Assembly (NCBI GenBank): GCA_002633005.1
Contig: NMRA01000875.1
Coordinates: forward strand, 47,557-111,556
Length of the DNA: 64,000 nucleotides
From: Phoronis australis
Lineage: Eukaryota > Phoronida > Phoronidae
Direction of reading: 5' to 3'
Shown: piece after piece, positions 51,901-62,949 of the stretch
Numbering within the stretch: position 1 is the stretch's first letter
How the letters are laid out: the number at the start of each line of letters is the position of its first letter
Position numbers and translations under genes: made by a program
Notes under the pieces: model-generated
Seen by the model: only the letters and a program-made list of their open reading frames with translations
Database searches by the model: none
Told to the model about the DNA's origin: nothing

Positions 51901-54900
51901 ACATCGATCGAGAAAGAAATATTTCCAGATATGGCTCAGGAAAAGAATCTTTATGCTTTTGAACTTGAAGGTTAGTTCTGGAAGCTTATGTCAGAACTCT
52001 TGTTGAATGAGTTTTTCTGACTTGTGCATTACATTCTGTTGCTTAAATCTAGAGTACAGGGGTGGATTCCTTGGTAACTTGAACTTAGCACCAGTTGTGT
52101 GATCCAAGGTTTGATGAGCAATTCTATATTTTGCAACTCGGTTTTTCAATATAATTTTAGCACACTCTGGCTTTATCACTTTCAAGCGAGACATTAGAGA
52201 TGCGCGGATATTGCACATGTTTGTACAAGAAACTCATGAGTTGCTGGACTTGACGCGCTAGTGTTGTGGGAAGTCATAGATCACACTGATGTCTGTGGAG
52301 TTAAGATACTTTTCTTCCATTTTCTCAATTGTGGAATTCTGAATTCATGGTTTGAATTATGCAGTACTGTGAAGGAAGGTTTAGTGATTCTGACAATTAC
52401 GTCACGTCAAAACTAGGTAAATGGATTTTAAAGCACTAAACATAATTTAATGGAGTCATTTAATGGGATAGTTGTCATTTTTAGACATTAAAGTCAATTG
52501 AAGTGCAAGTCCCCTGCAGTGTCATTGATTCACTGAGTGGTCGAAATCAAAGGATTGGGTTTTTTGTGATAGAAGACGGATTTATAAGTGCTTAACTATG
52601 TGCATTCTGAATGATTTGAGCAGTTGATTTAAAGCAGTCGGATTTGTTTGGGACGTGGCCTTGCTTGAGCAATAACCTTTTACTTTTTGACCTCGGCAGG
52701 TTTCTGGATGGATGTGGGTCAGCCGAAGGATTTCTTAACAGGAATGTGCATGCAACTGTCATCGATGAAGAAACGTTCCCAGGAATTGCACCCCGTAGAT
52801 GAGGAGAAGGGGTTCTATGAAAATGTTCTTGTGGTGAGTCGTATTGCATGTTGTTGGTACTCAAATGTGGCTTTCAGCAGCGGTACCGTTTGGAGCATTG
52901 GTATAGTTTTACTGCGGGAATTACGGATGGAAGGGTACTGGAGAGCAACTCATTGACCACGGTGATGGTGATGGCTTATGATAATCAGTGCAGGATTTGG
53001 TAACCTTAGATTGTGTTTGGCGACCCGGGAAATCCCAAATCAGCACAGGAAATATCAAAGTCAGACAATAATTCCCCCGAAATCCATTTCAAAGTTTGTG
53101 GTGACTTCCAGACTTAAAATTACTAACACTGTTCCTAGATTTAATACCTCCGGGATTTTTGCCAACAGCTAAATGGGACTGGCTGTCAAGCTAAGTGTGG
53201 AGCACTGATAGTAATAATAATAACAGTAACAGGAACTGTAACAATTATAATAAAAGAAGCTACATTTCAAGGCACAGTGGTAAGTGCCTGGTGCCTACCT
53301 ACAGAAACACATCATAGTTGCAGGTTGGGAAATACAATGTACTGCTTAGTGTGTTGTGATGTGAGACCTCTGTTTTTGCTCTGCTCCTTGAGCACTAGCA
53401 GATTTGTGTGCTTACTTTGACTGTGTTGGCAGTCTTGTTTTAGGCTGCTTTTTAGTGTTTTGCAAACATTTGGCGATCATCATTGTCATGGTTCATATAG
53501 GCATGAAAAGACCTCAAATTTTGATCCCCAGCCTTAAAGTGACCTTAAATTGGAATTCAGTCTTGAAGTGACCTAAATTTAAACCATTGGCTTTGAAAAT
53601 CTCTCATTCTGGCCTAACTGAATTCTGTTTGTCAGTAGTACATAATGTTTTTAGATCATTTCCCAAAGGCCACGGAAGAAAATATTGATAGTTTTGAAAT
53701 ACTTTTGTCGGCATTTCTCTTCAACTGTGTAAAAACTAGTAATCAGAAGTAAGCAGAATAACCTCATAGTTCAGCATGTCTCTACAATTCAGTTGTGCAT
53801 TTCTGGCACTTCAGTGGTACTCTTCCATGCAGGTTAAAGGCGAAGGCAACCTTTTTTCATGTCACTTTGAGCTAAAATAAGGTTGGTTGGTTATCCTAGT
53901 CATATTTTCCACTTAATTACAGCTTTTCGTAATTTTATTAATTACTCGTCCTCTACTCCGGAAGTGACGTTTTAGGAGGCAAGCNTAAACATAATTTAAT
54001 GGAGTCATTTAATGGGATAGTTGTCATTTTTAGACATTAAAGTCAATTGAAGTGCAAGTCCCCTGCAGTGTCATTGATTCACTGAGTGGTCGAAATCAAA
54101 GGATTGGGTTTTTTGTGATAGAAGACGGATTTATAAGTGCTTAACTATGTGCATTCTGAATGATTTGAGCAGTTGATTTAAAGCAGTCGGATTTGTTTGG
54201 GACGTGGCCTTGCTTGAGCAATAACCTTTTACTTTTTGACCTCGGCAGGTTTCTGGATGGATGTGGGTCAGCCGAAGGATTTCTTAACAGGAATGTGCAT
54301 GCAACTGTCATCGATGAAGAAACGTTCCCAGGAATTGCACCCCGTAGATGAGGAGAAGGGGTTCTATGAAAATGTTCTTGTGGTGAGTCGTATTGCATGT
54401 TGTTGGTACTCAAATGTGGCTTTCAGCAGCGGTACCGTTTGGAGCATTGGTATAGTTTTACTGCGGGAATTACGGATGGAAGGGTACTGGAGAGCAACTC
54501 ATTGACCACGGTGATGGTGATGGCTTATGATAATCAGTGCAGGATTTGGTAACCTTAGATTGTGTTTGGCAACCCGGGAAATCCCAAATCAGCACAGGAA
54601 ATATCAAAGTCAGACAATAATAAGTTTGTGGTGACTTCCAGACTTTAAATTACTAACACTGTTCCTAGATTTAATACCTCCGGGATTTTTGCCAACAGCT
54701 AAATGGGACTGGCTGTCAAGCTGAGTGTGGAGCACTGATAGTAATAATAATAACAGGAACTGTAACAATTATAATAAAAGAAGCTACATCTCAAGGCACA
54801 GTGGTAAGTGCCTGGTGCCTACCTACAGAAACACATCATAGTTGCAGGTTGGGAAATACAATGTACTGCTTAGTGTGTGGTGATGTGAGACCTCTGTTTT

Positions 54901-57404
54901 TGCTCTGCTCAGTGAGCACTTTCTAGCAGATTTGTGTGCTTACTTTGACTGTGTTGGCAGTCTTGTTTTAGGCTGCTTTTTAGTGTTTTGCAAACATTTG
55001 GCAATCATCATTGTCATGGTTCATTTAGGCATGAAAAGATCTCAAATTTTGATCCCCAGCCTTAAAGTGGCCTTAATTTGGAATTCCGTCTTAAAGTGAC
55101 CTAAATTTAAACCATTGGCTTTGAAAATCGACATTCTGGCCTTAACTGAATTCTGTTTGTCAGTAGTGCGTGATGTTTTTAGATCATTTCCCAAAGGCCA
55201 TGGAAGAAAATATTGATAGTTTTGAAATACTTTTGTCGGCATTTCTCTTCAACTGTGTAAAAACTTAGATTTTTAATCGAAGCCTTATTGAATCACTCAG
55301 AAACTCATAATTCTCTCTTTGTCAAACCTTAAGACGATTTCCAGAGCAATCGCGTCATTAATGCCAACACAAAATAACGGATCTAGTAATCAGAAGTAAG
55401 CAGAATAATCTCACAGTTCAGCATGTCTTCACTGGTGAGCAATTCAGTTGCGCATTTCTGGCACTTCAGTGGTACTCTTCCATGCCATCTGCAGGTTAAG
55501 TCGAGAACTAGCCAATGTCCTTCGGAAAGGGGGTAGATGTAATTGAGTGTTTAGTCACATTAGGTTTTTGTTGTGTTCTTATTCTTACAGAAAATATTAA
55601 TCAAAGGGGCATTATACTTGTATAAATACGCCCTAAAGAGGCATGGAACACGAAAGCTCGTTGAAAATATCTTTTAAACAGTACACACCATGGATTTTTG
55701 CACATTTCGAGTTACCGATGGCCACAGACGAAATGTATGATTTAAATTTTAGCCAAATCCATGATTATTTTGTGTCATTAGCTCGAAATTTTGATTTCTC
55801 TTTCAATGTTGCCAATTTTCACATTTCCCGCCATGTGACATCATGGGTTGAACACAAGAGATCAGCGACTGGCATTGAACAATGGCGGAGAATAGGGAAT
55901 TTGAAAGTGACGATTATGAGCAAGAAATGAACAAATACTATGAAGAAACATACGAGAATGGTGGCCAGGATGACGAAATGGGGTTGCACAAAAGCGAGAA
56001 CGAGTTTGATATGTTTTCAGCTGCGTACTTTTCTACTTTGAGGCCATACGAACTGGATCCTCCCGCGAGAGAAGCGGCCTCGGGCTTAGCCAGTCAACCC
56101 AGTCATCCAACAGACGATCCTGAATAAAGAGCCAATGTTTCTGAATAGTAAATATTGTCCTTTATTGAACCAGACCTTCATCGTAACATCTCCTCTGATT
56201 GGAGTCGAAACATGACTCCTCAAAGTGGGCTGAACACAGAGTGGCCCCGGACAGAATCGCTTGGTCCACGCTGAGGTCCCACACTCTCGTTCGGCGCATG
56301 AAGCGATGCTACTACTGCACAACTTTGGCGTCCTTCGTAACACCGAGACGTTCTCCGTCTGACTGCTGCTGCTGCAGCGTCCGCAAACACATCTTTTCAT
56401 CCCTCTACGAACCTTCTCGACGCTAAATATACTTTACTTTCACTTCACTCTATACACTTAGTTGCTGATCCGAACAGTGTGCCGAACGACTTGGGTTCAA
56501 CCCATGACGTTGTACATAATTATTATATTTTTCAATTTTTACATGTTTCTTTAGGAACTGTGCACTAAAGGCACTGAAATCAAGTAAGATATAATAATAA
56601 AATTTATTTTGAGGTACTAGAGTCATGTTGCGTACACTTTAAACAATTTCTGACGAAAGGATCATCTTGCAACGTCTAGTACAGAGAAATTCTTTTCCCT
56701 GTGAGGTAATTTCCACAAAAACATCACAAAATTAACAATTTTTTAAATATTTGCAAAGGAAAAATCTTTGTGGTTACCACAGAGATTCTAACCTCCTCCC
56801 ACTTATGATAAATGTGCGCATGTGCTCACAGTTAGTTGCTTGAAGTCGCTTGAGGTCAAAGATCACATTTTCCATGTAAGGGGAACATGTTACGTCTATG
56901 TCTTGCCATACCAAATAAGGAGACACGCTTTGCCTTCTGTTAAAAGTCAACAAAGTGGTGAGCAGCTGACAGATCATTTCGTTGAAATGCCTTGATATCA
57001 ACAGAAATTAGAAATCTTGACCAACAAACCCTAAAAATACCAGGTGAGCAGGTTGAATTCTGTTTCAGTGGCAGAGAACCACTTTCAGTTGCAATTTAGT
57101 CTGTTCATCACATTCCAGGCCTATTTAAAAAGATCCTTGAAAGGTTTGAAATTGGATTATCAATGGAATGTGTGGAAAGTGACTGAAGTTTATTGTTAAA
57201 ATTCCTATTTAATTTATTTAGGATGCTTCAGCAAAGATCGGAAATAATTGTCGCATCGGGCCGAACGTGACCATTGGGCCTGACGTGATCATTGAAGATG
57301 GAGTGTGTATCAAGCGGTGCACTGTGCTGAGGGGAGCTCACATTAAGTCACACAGCTGGTTACATAACTGTATCATAGGCTGGGCCTCCAAGGTTGGGCA
57401 CTGG
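42845..57404 (+). CDS. GMPPB: Mannose-1-phosphate guanylyltransferase beta (gene, 3' end missing)
   Basis: Cytosolic enzyme joining GTP and mannose-1-phosphate to make GDP-mannose for glycosylation. Exons: 42845-42973, 44566-44646, 47336-47527, 51020-51178, 51892-51970, 52700-52833 (repeated at 54249-54382), 57222-57404. All junctions are GT-AG and phases fit, giving residues 1-319 of an expected ~360. Landmarks: [13 protein letters not shown] (7-19), nucleotide-site [10 protein letters not shown] (85-94), VLNSD with metal-binding Asp110, FVEKP (159-163), NAGLYIF (172-178), [15 protein letters not shown] (214-228), then hexapeptide repeats of the left-handed beta-helix ([19 protein letters not shown]). 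The last exon, expected to start VRMENVTVLGE, was not found before 64000. Introns carry the R4 repeat, two minisatellites and MITEs. Confidence 0.95.
44253..44510. repeat. Short copy of the 44-bp-minisatellite MITE family
   Basis: Starts TGAAAAGTGACTTAAGACAG and ends near TTGAGTCTCTTTTC. It has a single diverged unit (GAATAAAGTTTTAGCTAAGT) where the copy at 49390 has about 19. Confidence 0.5.
44566..44646 (+). CDS. GMPPB: GMPPB exon 2
   Basis: 81 nt, acceptor GATTTTACAG, donor GTAGGT. It encodes [20 protein letters not shown] and CREEAKR. Confidence 0.95.
46147..46371 (+). repeat. 45-bp minisatellite, five units
   Basis: Unit TCATTGCTCAAGACTATGCC followed by CTACATGTTGACCTGTCGTG and TAGTG. 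Units differ by a few substitutions. The length is a multiple of three, so two frames stay open through it. It lies in GMPPB intron 2. Confidence 0.9.
47336..47527 (+). CDS. GMPPB: GMPPB exon 3 (catalytic NSD)
   Basis: 192 nt, acceptor TTCCGCACAG, donor GTGAGT. It encodes [20 protein letters not shown], then [20 protein letters not shown], then [20 protein letters not shown] and GTIV. Confidence 0.97.
47700..49354 (-). repeat. CTCF-motif repeat element, copy R4 (inverted, older)
   Basis: More diverged copy of R1-R3 on the minus strand, from TTTACGCATCCACATATTTA to TTTCAACTCTCCGCATTGTC. Despite the divergence it keeps exact cores at 48267-48280, 48708-48721 and 48843-48856 (the last as CCACCAGGTGGCGC). 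It lies in GMPPB intron 3. Confidence 0.7.
49390..50421. mobile_element. TTAA-flanked MITE carrying a 44-bp minisatellite
   Basis: Ends TGAAAAGTGGCTTAAGACAG and CTTCAGCCACTTTTCA, with TTAA at 49386-49389 and 50422-50425. Between about 49438 and 50275 lie about 19 units of a 44-bp repeat (CACTGTATTAGTGTTTAGCT, then ATACTATTATGAGCGCATCA). The variants alternate (C/T, TA/CT/TT), suggesting higher-order copying. Same family as 44253-44510. Confidence 0.75.
51020..51178 (+). CDS. GMPPB: GMPPB exon 4 (EKP motif)
   Basis: 159 nt, acceptor TTGTTTAG, donor GTAAAG. It encodes [53 protein letters not shown]. Confidence 0.97.
51892..51970 (+). CDS. GMPPB: GMPPB exon 5
   Basis: 79 nt, acceptor TTTCTTTCAG, donor GTTAGT. 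It encodes [20 protein letters not shown] and YAFELE plus a split Gly. Confidence 0.95.
52700..52833 (+). CDS. GMPPB: GMPPB exon 6 (first copy)
   Basis: 134 nt, acceptor CTCGGCAG, donor GTGAGT. It encodes [40 protein letters not shown] and NVLV. Confidence 0.95.
53838..53984. mobile_element. Left end of a TTAA THAP element (truncated by gap)
   Basis: After TTAA comes AGGCGAAGGCAACCTTTTTT and sequence matching the left end of 61622-62945 up to the N at 53985. The matching site in the second block (55491-55497, CAGGTTAAGTC) is empty. Confidence 0.75.
53986..55497 (+). repeat. Haplotype-like block 2 (empty site)
   Basis: Second copy of 52437-53837, with scattered substitutions and small indels. 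It has an extra segment of about 120 bp at 55264-55383 that block 1 lacks. Confidence 0.85.
54249..54382 (+). CDS. GMPPB: GMPPB exon 6 (second copy, probable assembly duplicate)
   Basis: Same protein as 52700-52833 with the same splice sites. The exon is 134 nt, not a multiple of three, so splicing both copies would break the frame. Confidence 0.85.
55882..56127 (+). CDS. Small acidic PYELDP-motif protein (transposon-associated)
   Basis: An intact 81-codon frame with [23 protein letters not shown], an acidic middle part and [20 protein letters not shown]. Very acidic, no membrane segment. The PYELDP motif parallels the YQFE motif of 5271-5459. Function unknown. It lies in a GMPPB intron, so it is probably transposon-derived. 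Confidence 0.45.
   Translation: MAENREFESDDYEQEMNKYYEETYENGGQDDEMGLHKSENEFDMFSAAYFSTLRPYELDPPAREAASGLASQPSHPTDDPE
56150..56400 (-). pseudogene. THAP zinc-finger relic
   Basis: On the minus strand, around 56201-56246, the frame reads [15 protein letters not shown]. This is the C-x2-H-F end of a THAP domain; the N-terminal half is out of frame. The overlapping 104-codon frame here is not the coding one. Confidence 0.45.
57222..57404 (+). CDS. GMPPB: GMPPB exon 7 (beta-helix repeats)
   Basis: 183 nt, acceptor TTTATTTAG, donor GTGAGT. It encodes [61 protein letters not shown]. The next codons should be VRMENVTVLG, which are not in the window. Confidence 0.95.
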
Positions 57405-58500
57405 GTGAGTGACTGTCAGCGCGATTTACTGTTCAAATCCCACCTCACCTCAATTAAAAAATACAAAATTTCCGAAAAAATTGATCATTAAAGACGGCCA
57501 CAAGTGCATCACACACTTGAGGTTGTTCTTCTGAGAATGTTGTATCGGTTTAGATGACCAGCGAAATGAACTGCTAAAACTGTGTGCCAATATAGACAGC
57601 CTGGAGGTCCCTGGGTTACCTAGGCCAACAGGTTTTAGATTATGATTTCCCTACATGACAACCTCATAGCTGTTTTAAGACATCAAGTTTTGTTTCAGGA
57701 CTCCAATTTAGTACACGCTTTAGGTAAATGTCCCTTGTCTTGTCAGTTTTTCATAAAGATTTTGAAACAAGGACTACAAAAATGCTTGTAACTGTTTGTT
57801 TTAAAGCGACTATAACCCTGCCTTCCATCTCAAAAACCAACTTTTGATTCAGACCAGTTAGTGTTCATATGAGATTGGTCTCAAATTTTTCATACTGAAA
57901 TTAGAGGGAAATTCAGGGCTTCAAAANTCCACGAGGGCTCTAGATAAGGGGGATAACGGCTGAGAACATGTAATAATCTATTTATACCACATACTAAACG
58001 AGAAATATTGCAATGAATCGATTTACCTTTTCTGACTCTCCACGGCTTTGTAACTACTTTCTATGTCAGAGGCCCGGGATCGGAGGTCGTGACCTTTTAA
58101 GAAAAGTCCGGCTATTTTTGTCAAATAATGCTTTTACTCAAAACCAATTGAAAACTTAAATATTATAGAAATAAATTGAATTTATAAATTAAGGTTTACC
58201 AACTATTATAGCTTAAAACATGTTTTTTTCACGCTAAGCTTCAACCGGGAAATTATCGTCTGCTAAAGTAGGTTACCACTGGTAACTGAATATAATTCTC
58301 AAGTCAAAGATCCTGACGACACGATACCCGCATTCAAACTATAGATCGGTGATTTACAAGTAAGAGGACATGAGAGAAAAATTTCACCAAATTAAGATAT
58401 CATTTTTATGGAAATTATGTGTCGTATTTTTCGTAGCGTATACAGTACGTAGTACAGTACAATGTGGTTTGTTGAACGTGCGATTATTGCGCGTGCTCAT
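57405..58500 (+). other. GMPPB intron, nothing recognised
   Basis: No exon found; one N at 57927. Confidence 0.4.
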
Positions 58501-58529
58501 TTAAGTATTCTGTTTTCACTCTTGATGAC

Positions 58530-58670
58530 GTCAGTCGCTGCGTGGTGTAGTGGCAAAGTCGGCGACTAGCAATATTAGGGTCCCGGGTTCGACCCCGTCC
58601 TCGGTTTCCCGCCAAATCGTTATCTCACTAGTGAGATAACTTCATGGGTTATTACACGGTTGTATTTGCC
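58530..58670 (+). repeat. tRNA-derived element (SINE head or TRIM LTR)
   Basis: A box TGGTGTAGTGG (58543-58553) and B box GGTTCGACCCC (58586-58596), 32 bases apart as in the TRIM LTR. It is followed by an inverted repeat GTTATCTCACTAGTGAGATAAC and TTATTACACGG. The acceptor and T stems do not pair well enough for a tRNA gene. Confidence 0.55.
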
Positions 58671-61617
58671 ATTTGACGCTAATATTGTGGTATAAAACTG
58701 TATTATTTGACTATTAGTCAGCAATTTCGCTATGAAAGGTGCCTGGTTTTGAACAAGAGGAGACTCCAACCTATTCTTTAAAATCAGCTGCAACTGCATT
58801 TCTACTATGGTTCGTCTCTCTCATTTCATCAGCTGTGTGTACACGATTAGAGTCTGACAGTCTGTATTTTGAGAACTACCTTGAAATGAACCAAGATCTG
58901 AGCGCGTCTATGAACGTTATATGTGTGCACTCTTATACAGTTGAAGTATGTGGTCAAATTTTGTATTAATTCATCATTTTTGAATTTTCAGTGACTTGTC
59001 GGATACTTAAGAATCGCAAAGCAATGAATGACATATTGTGGTGTATTTTGAGTTGTGCTAGCTTATATTTATTGTTATACGGAATTGTTATGGAGGCCTT
59101 GCTGAAATAACTTCCAGGTCACATACTATGGCGAATAGGCGTTGAGATTTATACTTGTAACTTGAACATATTTATTGGATGGTGGGAGAGTCCAATATTG
59201 ACAGATTAGGTGGAGGTAGATGCAAGCCCCTTTGTATCAATAGATGGCGCTGTCATTGATTTCGTCCTTCCTCTTGTAACTTGATAGATCTGTCTCCGCT
59301 TATGTAATTGTTTGGTAAGTCTAGACATCTGTTCTTTCTTAGGGATTGTCTATTTGTATGAATTTCTGACATTCAACTCTTCATAAAGCAATGTATAGAT
59401 TTAGGATTAATCAAAGGCACTACCTTTATGTTTTGATGCTGTTGAATTGTAATACAGGTTGAAAAAAAGGCAATTTGATTTTCAACTATCAGTTCAACAG
59501 CTGGGTCTATGCAATCAGTAAGGGAGATAATTGACATTGAGTTTTTTATTTGTGCCGCGATCGTCCGTTTTTTAATCTTTCCATGGCCAAAACTGATTTA
59601 ATTATAATACTTTACCTCCTGGAAGCTCTGTAAAAGTATACATTTTCTGAAAGTAGAAAGTCTGTAGAATTTAATTCCAGACTTTATGTTAAGTTGCCTT
59701 TAATTGGGTCATGTGGCTAAGTGTTTTAGTAACATTTCGCAAAAAGAGGTGAGGCGATTTTTTCTCAAATGAGACTATCTTATTTACTCTCAAAGTGTGC
59801 AGCACGGTTCCGCGCTTTTTATGTCCACTTAGGGCCATAAAAATGGTATGAAACAAATCTATATGTTACCCTAAACATGTTTACAATGTTACATTTTTAT
59901 TTCCTCAATTAGCATTTTCTTAATTAGAAGTTCAATTTTTGCCATGCGGAATATTCCGCAAATGTGCGGAATATTACGCAGATTTTCGGAATATTACGCA
60001 GATTTTGCGGAATATTACGCACTTGCAGAATACTGCGCAAATTTTGTGGAATACTGCAGGCGGAACCGTTCCGCAAACAATAGTTTTGTGAAGCTCACAT
60101 TTTTTATAAAATTTTTCTTGCCCATTTAAGTTGAAATATATCCTGTTCTCAATAACACATGAAAATTTCAATGTGTCTACATGAACAATGATTAATCAGT
60201 GGGGAACTTGCTGAAGGATTTGTGATGGAGAATCCTACCTTAAGCAGACTAGGGAAAATTTTCCGCACAATGGTTTTGCGGGGTTTTTGTTTTGCCGAAT
60301 AAAGCTAAAATGCACTTGAAAGTATCAACGGGACAATCCTAACAATAATTAGTTGATCAATGTGACTGTTGCGGATTTGTTCCGCAAGCAGAATGGTAAC
60401 AGAAAGAATGGCTTTGTGGAGCTCATCGTCATTATTATTGTATTCACATTCAATCAACGTTTAGTACAGACGATTTACACTAATGAGGAAAAACATGAAC
60501 TTCACAACATTTCTTATACACTTACATCTCTTCGTTTGATTGCATAACTTTTGAAATATAGACAGTTCTCAAGAGAAAACTGGAATCTTAAACTGATTCT
60601 AAGGTCTGGGGACAAAATAAAAAGAAAGGTACTTGTTTTCAATTTTTCGAATGTCACAGGTTGAATGAAGTTCAACTTCTATTAGCATTCCAAAATGTTT
60701 TCCCAGCTCTAGCATTCTATCATCGGTGAAGGATTTTTGCATCAAATACATGTATGCGCCAGTGGAGACCTCATATACGGTTTCTCTATGTCTAATATTT
60801 TCCTTTTTAAGATGTAATTTGAAAAATTGCTATGTATCCAATTTACAGCTTCTTGCCACATTTGATTTTCTATATCTACAGTATACAACGCTGTCGAAAT
60901 TCTTTTAAAGATCGAAGCTCATTACCCACGCCTTTTGAATACCACACAATTCCATATCCATAGGGGTATGTTTTTTCATTTCCAGAGCCCTACAGTCTCT
61001 GTTTTCTCTGCCATTTAAATAGTAGCTATAGCAGTAGTTACTCCATGTTTTTATTGTTCTAATTACTATTAGTAATAGCAGAATTACCAGGTGTTATTAT
61101 TATTGGTGTTATCATTATTGGTATTTTTATTATCTTTGTTATCACCATTTTCAAATTAAGTGTGTGAATGTCTGTAAGAGTGGGTGAGTGAAATTTCTCA
61201 AATTTTGTTTTCTTAAGACAGACTACAAGAACTGGCAACCGTACCCCGTACACCACCTTCACTAATTTTGGTGATAACATTAATGAGAGTGAAAAAACTA
61301 ACATTGAAGGGACAAATGAACTACTAGCCTAATGTGAAACTGCCGATGCTGACGAATCGAGACTTTCATATGGATCATATACGCAGTTGAGCAGTCATAT
61401 CTAATGGTGGTTGACCATTCCCATTTCATTTTAAAACCAGTACTATCCCCATAGTGGTATCCTGTTCTGTAATCGGATTAGCTAGCTCAGGCAAAGCCTG
61501 ATAACATCAGTTAATACCCTGCATTGTTGGCTTTGCCAGGTCTACTAAGGAACTCCTTGAGAATAGACAGTCACTCACCAAGAGGGGTAGTAAATTTAAG
61601 CAACTAATCGGATATTC
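58670..61617. other. GMPPB intron or downstream DNA, nothing coding recognised
   Basis: Short random frames only. A degenerate tandem repeat built on GCGGAATATTACGCAGATTT lies at 59944-60060. Confidence 0.4.
59944..60060. repeat. Tandem repeat, about 22-24-bp unit, five copies
   Basis: Units of TGCGGAATATTACGCAGATTT with drift. Related words (TTGCGGATTTGTTCCGCAAG) recur to about 60390. Confidence 0.6.
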
Positions 61618-61885
61618 TTAAAGGCGAAGGCAACCTTTTTTCATGTCATGTTTAGCAAAAAATTGGGTTCGTTGATTATCTCAGACATATTTTTCACTTG
61701 TTTACAGCTTTTCGTGATTTAATTAATTACTCGTCGTCTACTCCGGAAGTGACGTTTTGTGAGGCAAGAATTTCGCGCCATTTCTTTCATACCGTCTGAC
61801 TGTGAGAGCAGTCGAGTCAGTCATTGTTCTACCTCGGTGGGGATAAGTTCGGTCGTCGTTTACTTTTGTTCACGAGTCGGTCAAC

Positions 61886-62068
61886 ATGCCACACTGTTGC
61901 TGCCTACCGAGATGTACTCATTATCGTCTCACGTACAGAGGAAGAACTGTCCCACTTGCCCGAGTGTACCGCGGCACACTCCCAGTGGACGGTGACTTGA
62001 GCACCCAAACTGCTTACAACGTCCCTCCGTGCGACTCCCTCGTCACACACGTGGCACCTTCTAAATAG
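61886..62068 (+). pseudogene. THAP start within the left inverted arm
   Basis: Frame starting MPHCCCLPRCTHYRLTYRGR with the first cysteine cluster of a THAP domain, then diverging and ending VTHVAPSK. It lacks RFP and C-x2-H, so it is a non-functional arm copy. Confidence 0.45.
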
Positions 62069-62365
62069 CTCCAATACAAGCCCACAATAAACTTATCAAA
62101 CTTGGGCTCAGCGATCTGTTCATTGAATGAAGAACTGTACTTTTAACTGGGTGTCAAACTGCGCCTGCATTCACTCCCACTAATCAACAACCCTGCAGGG
62201 CTGCTTACAGGCTCTGGGCTAGAGACAACACCACACCACACGGGGAATCACTGATAGTTCCTGGAATATTGCACACTATGGGGTACGTTCGGAGGCATGG
62301 GTGACAGTAGATGAAGTGCCTCCAGGCATTGTTTATAGTGGCCACAGCTCGCGAGGCTTCTTGCT

Positions 62366-62674
62366 TCAAAAACGCATCAGGGGTGGCGACGGGGCAATGC
62401 CGGGAATCAGCAGCGACGGTATGGAACCCTTCTTCAGGCGTTGTTTCGCAGGGACTTTCATCGATTCAGCGTACATATCTCTGTTGCAATCTGACTGCTG
62501 AAAATGCTTGCCACTGCTTTGTACGTTGCGTGAGCGGGTAGCGCTGCGTTCTTCACTCGAACGAGCTAGCCAAGTACGGCGAAATGTGTCATCCTTTGGA
62601 AAGCGATACAAGGTACCCAAAGCGTGTGTGAAACAATATGGAGTACATCGTGGTATGCAGCAACAGCGTGGCAT
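62366..62674 (-). CDS. THAP-domain protein fragment of the transposon
   Basis: From MPRCCCIPRCTPYCFTHALG, then LYRFPKDDTFRRTWLARSSE. These are the C-x-C-x3-C start, the RFP motif and Trp of a THAP domain. The frame can extend ten codons upstream, but MPRCC is the expected THAP start. A C-x2-H pair is not in this frame, so it is truncated or shifted. 103 codons. Confidence 0.5.
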   Translation of the reverse strand: MPRCCCIPRCTPYCFTHALGTLYRFPKDDTFRRTWLARSSEERSATRSRNVQSSGKHFQQSDCNRDMYAESMKVPAKQRLKKGSIPSLLIPGIAPSPPLMRF

Positions 62675-62949
62675 GTTAACTGACTCGAAAACAAAAGCAA
62701 ACAATGACCTCTAACTTATCACATCCGAGGTAGAACAATGACTGACTTGACAGCTCTCACAGTCTGACTGTATGAAAAAAAATTGGCGCGAAATTCTTGC
62801 CTCCCAAAACGTCACTTCCGGAGTAGAGGACAAGAAATTAGTTAAATTACGAAAAGCTATAATTAAGTGAAAAATATGTTTGGGATAATCAACAGACCTT
62901 ATTTTTGCTAAAAGTGACATGAAAAAAGGTTGCTAAAGTTCGCCTTTAA

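Larger units (their letters stand above)
52437..53984 (+). repeat. Haplotype-like block 1 (with transposon insertion)
   Basis: Nearly identical to 53986-55497, including exon 6. At its right end a TTAA-flanked element is inserted after GCAGG and then cut by the N at 53985. Confidence 0.85.
55600..56450. mobile_element. Probable third THAP element (decayed)
   Basis: Has the same internal plan as 4358-6155: a small acidic plus-strand frame (55882-56127) facing a THAP relic on the minus strand (56150-56400). Element ends could not be fixed; CATGGGTTGAAC near 55847 and its inverse near 56495 may belong to inverted repeats. Confidence 0.45.
61622..62945. mobile_element. TTAA-flanked THAP transposon with long TIRs (Kolobok-like)
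   Basis: 1324 bp, TTAA at 61618-61621 and 62946-62949. The left end AGGCGAAGGCAACCTTTTTT is inverted at the right (AAAAAAGGTTGC ... GTTCGCCT). The inverted ends are over 200 bp and reach a THAP start on each side: MPHCCCLPRCTHYRL rightwards and MPRCCCIPRCTPY leftwards. A half copy sits at 53838-53984. The empty site at 55491-55497 supports TTAA as the target. Confidence 0.75.

Noticed and set aside
54249-54382. Second exon 6 as a true alternative or mutually exclusive exon
   Set aside because: The flanking 1.4 kb is duplicated as well and an N separates the blocks; identical protein and a non-triplet length favour a haplotype assembly artefact.
56086-56400. 104-codon minus-strand frame starting MKRCVCGRC
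   Set aside because: The recognisable THAP motif [10 protein letters not shown] is in a different frame of the same strand, so this frame is not the coding one.
58530-58605. A functional tRNA gene
   Set aside because: A and B boxes are good, but acceptor and T-arm stems do not pair well and no anticodon arm is convincing.
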